A stretch of 64,000 nt of DNA. It comes from Trogon surrucura. Its lineage: Eukaryota > Chordata > Aves > Trogoniformes > Trogonidae. The stretch spans positions 45,790,264-45,854,263 of the forward strand of contig CM036621.1 in assembly GCA_020746105.1 (NCBI GenBank), in the 5' to 3' direction. Shown here in pieces: positions 28,101-40,100 of this stretch. Positions within the stretch are counted from its first letter, which is position 1. The number at the start of each line of letters is the position of its first letter. The position numbers were made by a program, and so were the translations under genes. A model generated the notes under the pieces. It was not told where the DNA came from and searched no databases. It was given only the letters and a program-made list of their open reading frames with translations.

Positions 28101-31100
28101 AAATCTTTGTTAATCAAACTCAGAAACTGCATTTACTTGCCAACATCTTGCTCACTGCTGGAATTACGGAGTTAATCCTTAGGCCAGAGGCACGAAGCAA
28201 TTGTTTTCAGGTCTCTCTTGTTTTTCAGGGTGTGGTCACTGCTGTCACTGATGAACCTCTCACTATGACAAGATCTTCTCCACCTTCCTCTGTAGTTTGA
28301 CATGAGTTAATGTAGCACATCAGGACAAAAGGGGAGTCAAGCTGGGCAATCCCATCTTTTGACAGCAGCCAGCAGGGAAAAGCTGGGCAATGTAGCAGTG
28401 TTTTCCTCAAAATGCTTAGCTGCGCTCTTGAAACTTCCAGTGCCTAATAATTAACACAAACTACTGAGCTGAAGAAGTAGAAGGCTGTAGGCACCACCAG
28501 TGCCAAATCCTTTGAGCCCCACTGTTCCTTCAGCCCCAAGAGGTTCTGCAAGACATTCCCTCTGCCCTTGCTTGTGAGCCTGTCTGAGGGACTTGGAGTG
28601 CTTGTACACTCACACATAGCAGGCTGGAATAAAGACAACAATTGGCCTAGAGATATGTTGCTACTGGTAAATTCTGACTTCTGTCTAAAGTAGATTATGG
28701 GCATTTTGGACCTCAGGGCTGAAGTCTGGAAGATCAGTTCAGCTGTCTCAAGCAACTTGTCACTGCTGACCACGTGCCTTCCTGGCCTGATGCTGACTTG
28801 ATTTGGTTCAGCTTGCTAAACTAGCAGAAAACTAACCTGGCTGGAAGTTAGTTTTCCTGTTGGAGCTGCACACCAGAGCTGGGGTAGGAGGCTGTGGAGG
28901 CATGATGGAAGACGGCTGCTGTTGCAATAACAAGCTTTTGGGTAACCTAAGTTGAGCTCTTGTTTGTCTGCACCCGGAGCTGCTCTCCACTGGAATCTGT
29001 TTGCTGTTGTCTCTGTGCCAAGTTTCCAGATGTCATGTGTTGATAATGCCATTGGTATTGGTACTGCTGCTTATTGCGTGTCGATCTTTCCAGAGGAAAT
29101 AGCCCTGTCTCTGTGGCATTAACAGAGAAGTCGATTACAATAGATTTTTATTTTTTTTTTCTCTAGTTCCATTAGAGACGAGCAATCCGGTATTGCATTC
29201 AGTATTCCATGGAGCAGGTCAACATCTTCCAGATCTCTTCCCTGCTCCTCAAGCCACCCCTGAGCACCCTGCCAGCATCGCAGCAGAGTTCGAGGAGTGC
29301 GTCTGCATAGGCAGGCATGCTCTTCGTCATAGGCATGGACCTGGGCAGAAAACTGTGCTAGAGACTTAAATTAGCTCTTGTTTATATTTGCATTAGAGGG
29401 AAGTTACTCTGTTTTAAATGTGAATGTGAGGGCCCTTGGGCAGAAGTAACCGCTCTTGGTGCATTGATAGATACTTACCGGTGGACAAGAGCAATCTCTT
29501 TAACAGTAGGTGGGGTGTTGGCATATAGGGACCTTGGAGTGAGGCTTGAAGCGGTGCTTGTACAAGCATGTAGTGGAAGGGGTTGCTTGTGTGCCAAGAA
29601 AACAGATCTACTGAACAGCGAGTTTATTAATTTAAGTCAAGACTCCTTCATAGTTCAGCAGAGGCAGAGGAGCGCATACCTTGGGTGTGGCCGGCTACAC
29701 TTCAGGCTTTTTGTCTGTTGCGTGACCTATGTTTCTGGAATATGTATTTTGGTGGAACCCCAGCTTGATTACAGATGTTGAAGCATTATTTCTGCTTAGT
29801 GGAAGGTCTTTCGGGGTAGGAAAACAGAGGAGGGATGTTTTAGCTTCTTTGTCACACCTTTGCCATGGTGTTCTGAGCTTAAAAGCAGGTTGAGCCCTGA
29901 GACCATGTAGCTCCCTTGACCGTGGTGGCCCTTCCTGAGAATGCAACCTTGCTGAAAAGGCATCCTGAGATAACTACTTGCCAGGGTGGTGTTAAAGGAA
30001 TGTATTTGGTCAGGACCATCCAGCAAATCCCTTTCCTCTGGGCTAAATTGGCTCATGGGCTCAGGGTTCTGCACAAGGAGAAGACAATGAACACTTCAGA
30101 TGCTAATTTAGCAAATCTCTTAAGGAGAGACAAGGAGACCTTAGAATCATAGAATCATAGAATGTTAGGGATTGGAAGGGACCTCGAAAGATCATCAAGT
30201 CCAATCCCCCTGCCAGAGCAGGAATGCCTAGACTATGCCACACAGGAACGTGTCCAGGCAGGTCTTGAATGTCTCCAGAGAAGGAGACTCCACAACCTCT
30301 CTGGGCAGCCTGTGCCAGGGCTCCGTCACCCTCACTGAGAAGAAATTTCTTCTCGAGTTTAAGCGGAACCTCTTATGTTCCAGTTTCAGCCCATTACCCC
30401 TTGTCCTATCAGTGGTTGTCACCGAGAAGAGCCTGGCTCCATCCTCGTGACACTCACCCTTGATATATTTGTAAACATTAATGAGGTCACCCCTCAGCCT
30501 CCTCTTCTCCAAACTAAAGAGCCCCAGCTCCTTCAGTCTTTTCTCATAAGGGAGATGCTCCACTCCCTTAATCATCCTAGTTGCCCTGTGCTGGACTCTC
30601 TCCAGCACTTCCCTGTCTTTCTTGAACTGAGGGGCCCAGAACTGGACACAGTATTCCAGATGGGGTCTCACCAGGGCAGAGTAGAGGGGAAGGAGAACCT
30701 CTCTCGACCTACTAACCACCCCCCTTCTAATACACCCCAGGATGCCATTGGCCTTCCTGGCCACAAGGGCACAGTGCTGGCTCATGGTCATCCTGCTGTC
30801 CACCAAGACTCCCAGGTCCCCTTCCCCTACACTACTCTCTAATAAGTCATTCCCCAACTTATACTGGAACCTGGGGTTGTTCCTACCCAGATGCAAGACC
30901 CTACATTTACCCTTGTTATATTTCATTAAATTTTTCCCCGCCCAACACTCCAGCCTGTCCAGGTCTCGCTGAATGGCAGCACAGCCTTCTGGTGTGTCAG
31001 CCACTCCTCCCAGCTTGGTGTCATCAGCAAACTTGCTGATAGTACTCTCTAGTCCCTCATCCAAGTCATCGATGAATATATTGAATAATACTGGTCCCAG

Positions 31101-34100
31101 TACCGACCCTTGAGGGACTCCACTGGATACAGGCCTCCAACCAGACTCCGCCCCATTGACCACAACTCTTTGGCTTCTTCCCCTCAGCCAGTTCACAGTC
31201 CACCTCACTACCCGAGAGTCTAGACCACACTTCTGCAGTTTAGCAGCAAGGATGCTGTGGGAGACTGTGTCAAATGCTTTACTGAAGTCAAGGTAGACCA
31301 CATCCACCGCTCGGCCATCATCTATCCACCTTGTTATATCCTCATAAAAGGCTATGAGGTTAGTCAAGCACGACTTCCCTTTGGTGAAGCCATGTTGACT
31401 GTCTCTAATGACCCTCTTATCCCTGATATGCCTTGAGATGGCACCAAGGATAAGTCGTTCCATCACTTTCCCAGGGATGGAGGTGAGGCTGACCGGTCTA
31501 TAGTTACCCGGGTCCTCCTTCTTGCCCTTTTTGAAGACTGGAGTGACATTTGCTTCCCTCCAGTCCTCAGGCACCTCTCCCGTCTCCCAAGACTTGGCAA
31601 AGATGATGGAGAGTGGTCTAGCTGAGAAGAATACTTGTGTGGATCTTCAGGAGTTTTCCTCAAATTTCTCCCAGTTTCAGCCATGTGCTTCCTTTCTGTC
31701 CTTGTATTTCTGGACACTTGTGAAGCAGGAAAGGCTCCAGAAGTAAATTTTAGACAGTCTTTTCTTCATTTGGGCAAGTTCAAGTCCTTGTTGCTGTTGG
31801 AATAGTGGCTGCTACAGGGGATGGTGGGATGCAGAGATCAGGCTTGGATGTTACTTTTGGATCAGCTGCCTTGTTTTAAAAATAATAGGTTCAGATTTTT
31901 CTGCAAAGCACAGTTTGGCATGAACACAATTACTTCTGAAAGGGCAGATGTCAGGGTGAAGTATTTGATGCTCCTCTAGCAAGCTAGAGACTGAGAAAGT
32001 AATGGTGGGGGGGAATCCTCCTTTCTCCCAGCTCTTCTTTTACTTGTGCTGTGCCTCCGAATGCTTATTCCTTTTCTACTGATGAAAGGAGAGGATAAAA
32101 CTGCCTGATCTGTTCCTCAAGTGCCCTGTGGAGAGGACAAGGCTGAGTGAATAGCCTCTTCAGGTTGCCAGGCTGGCAACTGAAGTGGTCCTCCTGCCTT
32201 CCTGAAAGTATCTCTTGTCCCTGTCTGCCCAGGTGAGCCTTCTGTGTGTATCGGTTGCCTGGCAGCCCCATACCTGTCTGCTGGAAGACAGACCTCACCG
32301 TATGCTTAATGGTGTCTTGTGGATGTCCAGCTTCCCTTAGTGGCCTTGTTCCTGCCTCTTCCCTAGCTGTTCCTGCTTCCTCCCCCTCCTCTCTCTGTGC
32401 AATAGCTTCGTCCTTAATTTCCTGTCATTTGAACCTATCATTTCAGATATTTTTGACATTCTTCTTTTGACCTTCACGGCTTAGTTCTTCCTCCTTCGCT
32501 GTGAAGACATCTGTGATATGATCTGTTCTCTGCTCTGCACGCACTGCTTGAACTCCTGTACAAGTCCCACTTATTGCTGTTCTTCTGGTGGTTTTGTTTC
32601 TGTGCTGAAGTTATGTATCTGCATCGTCTACTCAGTTCCATTTCTGGCTGACATTGTTGTATTGCCTGGAAATATAATTAAGTATTGATCACAGTGCGCT
32701 CAGCAGTCCAATTAGTTCATATATTAATTATGTGTAACAGAATGTCATTCCAGTAATGTTTCGTTACCTACCAGCTCAAGCAGCGTTGTGTGCATGTGTT
32801 GAGAGAAAAGGTGTAGGGAGACCTTGGAGCGGTGTGCTGTGTTTGCTCTCATTTTTGCCTTTTAATAGTTGCAAGTCCCTTGACCGACGGTGGTCGTGAC
32901 GTTGCTGTTTCGCTGGCACTCTTGTTTCTTGTCTGTTCCTGCTCGTTGTTTTCTGCTGGTCATACATTTCCAGGAGAAGCATTATACCGCCTCAGTGGTT
33001 ACTGCTAAATCCTCTCATCTGCTGGAAGCCAGGCTGGAGTACTTCCAGTTCATGTCTCACCTCCCAGGGTCTTCCTGGAAAATGCCATCATCTCTCTTAC
33101 TCAGATAAAATGAGTGTCTATCAGTGCTTGACCTCATTCAGTTTGCTGAGGAGCTGCTGGTTGGAAGCTGCCTTCCTCTGCCAGGTCTCCACATCCCAGG
33201 GAGTGCGAGTAAATGCAACTTGTCCTCTTTGCTCCCTGGTGGTCTCCATTGCTCTGACTCCCTTAGACCTGCAGAGAGCCATTGTGCACATGTGGCCTGA
33301 GAAGCACAAATGGGAAAAATATGTTTCTCTGCTGTGAAGTCTTGCTACCAGTTCATGTTAGATTCTGCCCATCAAAAAATCTTTGAAAACCTCTGGTCAG
33401 AGCCAGACTTTAATGTAAGCTGCGTGCTGAAGCTGTATCTCTGTTCGCTTCCCCAGTGCTACAGCTAGAATAAAAATACCCGTTAGCCTGACGGCAGTGA
33501 ATGTGGTGGGAGATACAGAACTTTTCTGCTTCGTGTCCCTCCTGTTTAGTTACTGCAGTGTTACTAAGAGCTAAACTCCATTTTATTATGCAGGTTTTAA
33601 GATGTTTAGGGATTTAAATACAGGACTGGCCAATTACGTGGCTGTTCAGATTAGCACAGTTGCAGTGTAGCAGGACCTTGCACTTGGCCTTGCTGGAGTT
33701 CATGAAGTTCACATGGGCCCACTCCTCCAGCCTGTCAGGGTCCCTCTGGGTGACATCCCTTTCCTCAAGTGAAAGAACTGCACCGGTCAACTTGATGTCA
33801 TCCACAAACTTGCTGAGCTGTCTGTGATGCCATTAATAATGATCCTGAGCAGTACTGGTCCCAGGAGGGACCCCTGAGGGGTGCCACTTGTTACTGATCT
33901 CAGTTTGGGCCCCGAGTACCCGGTCTCAGCCAAACTAGAGGGCCTGAACAAACTTGTAAGATGTATTTTCAAATATGCAAGTCAAATTACCCTAAAATAG
34001 AGTGGGTGGACTGTGATGTTGAAGACCGTGGTACTTGTGGTAAATGGCTGGAGCTATGACTTGACCCAGGCGACATAAATGTAGGGAGAACATTTAGATT

Positions 34101-37100
34101 CAAAGCTTGGAAATAGCCATAAATGAAAATCAAGCTTGTGCACTGCTTAGAGAAGGGTGTCTGTAGAAATACCATTTACAAAATGTTTTACTTTGTAATT
34201 TTCCCCTTTGACTCAGGTGATGTCAGAGGGAGGTTTGCCTGCATCGCGCTGCCTCTGGTTTTGCACATGCTTTCCAGTTACATCCTGCACTCTTTGTAAA
34301 GCACACAACTTTGTAAAACTTTCTTAACCCTAATATTGTAGATAAAACAACTTTTCTCTATGTTTTAATCATTTGATGGAATAGTCCTACAGGATGTCTG
34401 GTTACTGTGGAACAGTCTTAGGGCTCTCTTTTCTTTATAGAGTCATTCCTAATTTGCATTTACTAGTTAAAAACTGCCTAAAAATCCATTTGTATCCCTG
34501 AACTGTTTGTGAGGAAGAGCCAAAGAAAACTGGGAAAAAACGTTGCCATAATTTCATTTCTCAATGTTGCATATTTTAAAAACAAAGTGAAAAGCATTGA
34601 AACAGAATTGTTTTGATAGTTTTGTACTCTCTGTTTAGTGCACCCTTAAATGCTGAAGTAGTAGTTTGAATTTGGAATCTGCAGCCTTTCCCAGGATGGA
34701 GGGAGCATTTGCCACCAACCGTTAGTGTTTTAGCAAAAATTGCAGCGAGGTGTGGTGTGCTTCTGCACGGCGGAGGCCGGCCGAAGGACAGTCTGCTTTA
34801 TGGAAAACTGTTCAGGCTGGCTACAGACTCGCGTGTCCCAGGGATGCCAGCGCTGCGGCTGCTGCGTTGTGCCACCTTTCCGTGCAGAGCTTGTTCTGAG
34901 AGCCTGGGTTTGCTGTGCACTTCTCCAGGAAGGAGAACCCTCTACTCTGCCCTGGTGAGACCACACCTGGAACACTGTGTCCAGTTTTGGGCTCCCCAAT
35001 GCAAGAGAGACAGGGACCTACTGGAGAGTCCAACACAGAGCTACGAGGATGATTAAGGGACTTGAACCTCTCTCCTGTGAAGAGAGACTGAGAGAACTGG
35101 GGCTGCTTAGCCTTGAAAGGAGACGGCTGGAAGAGGATCTTATTAATGTATATGAATATCTGAGGGGTGGGTGTCAAGAGGAAGGGGTCAATCTCTTCTC
35201 AGTGGTGTCCAGCAATAGAACAAGAAATAACGGGTTTAAGTTAGAACATAGGGAGTTCCATCTGATCATGAGGAGAAACTTGTTTACTGTGAGGGTGATG
35301 GAGCCCTGGCACAGGCTGCCCAGAGAGGTTGTGGAGTCTCCTTCTCTGGACACATTACTGTGTGGCTGCCCTAGGGGATCCTGCTCTGGCAGGGAGGTTG
35401 GACTTAGGTGATCTCTAGAGGTCCCTTCCAACCCCGAACATTCTGTGATTCTGTAGTGGAGAAGGGGCAGAGTAGCACTTTTGGCCTGTGCAGCTTTAGC
35501 TGCATGTCACTCGTGAAACGTCGTCTCTTTCTCCACCTTCGTGTGTATTTGCATCGAAATAGATGTAAAGAGAGGGTTGAAGGTGCAGCCTTGTCTTCAG
35601 TTTTAGATAATATTCAGCTGTGTGGCTGTTTTGTTAGTGTCCCTTCCCCAACTCTTACTGTCAGGTAAAGTGTACGTTGCTTTTGCTCTCCAGTACTAGA
35701 AGGGCTGAGCCCTGGGATTCCTTCTGCCTCTTTTTCTCCATCTCCACCAAAGGAGAGGTCCAGCTACAACTCTTTGTGCTGGCTGCATCCTTGCCTTCTC
35801 AGCTGGTTAAGGCAGAGGTTCCTGCAGGTGCTTGTTTCGCCGAGTTGCACAGTGAGTGAGGAAGGATGGGCGACCAGACTGCATTTCAGTTGGAAGAAGT
35901 AATTTCAGATGATACTGTCTATCCGCATCTCTCCCATGTCCTATTTTTCCCAGCAGAGGGAGGAAAAATGGTTTTAAATGCTAAACCTGGATCGAGAAAA
36001 TGAGGAAAACTTGGTGTTTCTAACAGCAAACCAATAAACCCACGAAAGGTGTTAGCTGGAGAAGTGGAGGGGAAGAGGAGGTGGGGCTCCACACATAACA
36101 CATTGTAGTGTCTGCTGTAATCCCCGAGGAAAACGCCTCTGTAACTCGTCCTGGGTATCACCTTGCACATCCTTCTGTGCGTGGCTGGTCTGCTACCAGC
36201 GTGGCAGTGCACCTGACAGGGACATATTTGCCCATCTGCCTTGGAAGTCTCGCTCTCTGTGCTTTTGCAGTTCTGAGCATTGTTAAATCGTTTTTTCCCC
36301 TCTCTCTCTCTCTTTCCCCCCAGTGCCTCATCAGGCCACTGCTTTGGCATCGAGGGAAATGCAATAGGAAAAGAGGTTTTCTGCTGCATATTTTGAAGAA
36401 AAATACCTAGTTACAATGCAGCTATGGTGAACATATGAGCATGTTCATAAATATGGATAAACATCAGCTATGTCTAAATGTCTCCTGCGCACAAATTGCG
36501 GGAGCTACAAAATTGTCTGAGATGTAGGGTGGCCTCACTTGCATAAAACTGTTAAACAGTAAAATCAGTATTTTGGATAAAACAGAAATCTTCGGTCTGC
36601 AGTCGTGTTAAAGGAGCTCTTCAGAAACTAAGGGCTATAGTGGAGAAATTCAGGTCAGAAGAAATCTGTCAGTTGTCAAACCTAGGAGGGACATTGAAGA
36701 CCAGTTTGCAGGATCACCCCTGATTCCATGCATTGAGATCGTACAGCTGTGCATTGAGATCATACAGCTCTGCAAGTACAACTGAGCGGAGGTGGCTCCT
36801 CTAAGGAGCTGAAAAAGCGTATATGAAGTGATAGGTAAGACTACACCCATAAAGGAAATGCCAGGTACCAAAACAAATGCAAGAGAGGTTATAGGAACCA
36901 GTGGCTGGAAATGGAAAACTTTCCTAGGGAGCGCCCATTTAATTGTCTATTAGGTAATATACAGTTAAAAGACAAGGAAATTAAGGTAAATGAATGTTTC
37001 CTTACATTTTGCATAAATTACAAGCACCAGGTAAAATCAAAGAGTGTAACACTTTCAGATCTAAATCTTTCACTATGTAATACTGCAGAAGATATTGAAC

Positions 37101-40100
37101 TACTCATTTTTCAAACTTTTCAAAGGACAGTATAGTCAAAGGTAGTCTTATTAGCAGGAAAGGAAAGGATATTTTTTGGAAAATATCTTTAAAATACAAG
37201 CCTTCAAGATATTGTCAAAAAGCATAGGGATGTTACAGTATTCTGTCTCCCTTAGTAAGCCCTAAGGAGAGAATTTACCCATTGGCAAATATGAATTACT
37301 TTTGGTCTCAGAATAAATCTCATTCCAGATATTTGTTGCTGTCTAAGCTTTTGTAGAAATCATATTTCATTCTTCACACTGCTCCCTATCAAAACTGCAA
37401 TATCCACACAAATATCTCTTGTGCGTGTATCTGTCTTGGTTGTTAAATTTTATATTTTTATCCTCTGTGGAAGGGGACGCGCTGACTGTCCAGATTGTGC
37501 CATGCTGTGGACTCCCTGGAGTTTATTTTGGTGCTCTGCCTTGGCGCGGTGTCCATGGTTCTGTACAAACCTTCCAAATCCTTGCTGCAGGAGGTGCAGA
37601 CGACGCAGAACTACACCTCCGCGTGTGCCCCAGTACCTCGTTTTCAGGTTGTGATGGCAAACCTGAGTCACTGCCTTACAGATGCCTACTTGAAGGGACT
37701 CTGTTGCCAAGGTGACTTTTCAAATACTGTTTTTGCAAGGGCAGGTCTTTCCTGGCAAGGGAGTTGCAGATTTATGTGCTTTCCTTGCTGCATGGAAACC
37801 AAGGATGTGCTCAAAAAGGAAGCCTGTCTGTCCACATCATGCTGGCCATGCTGGAAGCTCTCTGTACTTCTAGTGCTCTTGCCTTACAGAAAACAAACCA
37901 CAAAACAAAACCCTGCTACCCTGCAAGATCAGCGTGTGTTGAGGCTGGAGTCAAGGGCTGATCTGCAGTAAGCTCGTGTGCTCTGCTGGTGGCACTGATC
38001 TTTTTTGAAATTGACAGCGGGCAAAGGTAGGGATGCAAAAATCTTCTGCAATGCTTCCCCGTGTCATGCGCTGCGAGTGTTATGTTTTTATGGCAAGTAT
38101 TTTTCCCAAAAGATAGTGCCCCTATAGGGGCATTGAAAGTAGATGCACATATGAAAACTGGATTTTTTTGTTTGGATTTGGCACATAATCACAAAATTGT
38201 TAAGCTTGGAAGGAACTTCTCAGGAGGGGTCAGATACATCAGGTTGCCCAGGACTGTGTCTAGTCAGACTTTGAATATCTCTGTGGTTGGAGACCATAAC
38301 CTCTTTGGGCAACCTGTTCCAGTGTTTAACTACTCTCACAGTTAAAAAACATTAAAAATATCCCGCAACCAAGTGTTTCAGTGTGTGCCCGTTACCTCTT
38401 GTCCTGTCACTGGGCAGCACTGCAAACAGTCCTGCTCCCTCTCCCTGTCAGGTTATTATGCATGTTATTAAGATTTGCCCTGAACCACGTCTTTTCCAGC
38501 TCTCTCGGCCACTCCTTGAGTGAAAAATGCTCCCTTAATCGTGTTAGTGGCCCTTAGCTGGATTCACTCCAGTAAGTCCATATCTATCTTGCACTGGGGA
38601 GACCCATCACTCCAAGTGTGGCCTCTGCAGTGCTGAGCAGAGGGGGAGGATCACCTCCCTTGACCTCCTGGCAATGCTCCTCCTAAAACATCCCAGGACA
38701 CTGTTGACTGTCTTTGCTGCAAGAGCACTTCCCTGGCTCATGTTCATCTTGGTGACCACCAGGCCCTTTTCTGCCAAGATACTCTCCAGCTGGTCAGCTG
38801 CTCTCTGGAAATGTCTGACACAGAGGAGAGGAGGTAGGTGGAGAAGAGGAAGACAGTGAGGGAGGGGAGCTATAGCTGGTGGAAAGCTCCATTGGTGAGA
38901 CACACCCTTCACAGTCATTCAGGGGGTGGTTGGCTCTAACCCACTTGGTTTGGTTTTGATGTTTCTCGCCAGTTGTGGAGGTGTCTTTTAACATTGTTAT
39001 GACTTCACATCCAGCTCCATGGAGAGATTCCGAGTTCCTTGCTGTAAAGTCTTTCCCAAAGGTCAGTGCTTATAAGAGAGGTTGTGTTCCCATTTATCTT
39101 TTCTGTAGCCCGTTTACATGCGATATAGTGCTCAAGGCATTCTTTACTACTTTTTCCTATGGATGACCTTCTTGTCTCTGTAGTCTTTTCATGTGAAAGG
39201 TATGACTACATGTGTCAGTCACACTTGCACAAGGAAAGGATTTCCAACACACAACCTGGAAAGTGATGTAGTTATTTAATTTGGGGCTTATTTGACTTTA
39301 CGCATGGCATTTGAGGCTGTATTCTAGTGACAGTTGAGAGTCTGAACTCAGATATCTAGGGATTTATCTTTTTTTTTTTTTTTTTTAACCATCTCAGCAG
39401 AGAGCAAGTGCCAGCCTTCTTGCTGAAGGGAGCAGAATTTTATTTTTCTGTTGCATTGGAAGAAATGTCAAATTGTTCAAAACTGATGATAGAAATAGGT
39501 CAGAAGTGTCTGTGTTAAGAGATGAGAAGAGGATAGTAATGAGGCTGCTTTCGGTCCTGTCTTACACCTGGGCTGTGAATGCATGGGCTGCTGTGGAGTG
39601 CTTTGTACCCCAAGCTTATGTGCTGCTTTCCAGAAACGAGGAAGAGGAAGAGTTGGCTTGCTAGGCTTCTACAGACAAGGGAAGGAATTGGCCAGTGAAG
39701 GAAGTGGAACAGAGACGTTGCAAATCCTGTCGGAGCAGGTCTCTTTCCCAGCAGGAGCAGGGAAGCAGGTACACTCCCAAGGGGGATTATGTGCTGCTTA
39801 TTTGCAAAACTTCTGCTAGGGCTGGGTGCCACAGCTTTGGGAAGGCTGATGTCTTTGGGAGGTGAGGGCTGCACGTGCTCCCACGGGAGCCCTCTGCCTG
39901 AGAGTCGGGTCTTCAAGGCTTGGCGGAGCCCTGTTGTCTGCTGTATCTCAATTACAACAGAGGAAGCTGCTTTACCTCTATGGTAGTGCTTACTGCTAAT
40001 GTACAAGCTCATAAGCTTTCTAACCTGAGAGCTGGCAGAAATGCACTTGTACGTGTTTCTTAAGGAGATGAACAGATCAGACTTGCTTCCCTTAGGTGAG

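Noticed and set aside
38117..38132. 16-bp palindrome TGCCCCTATAGGGGCA
   Set aside because: No loop or flanking structure; short palindromes of this size are expected occasionally.
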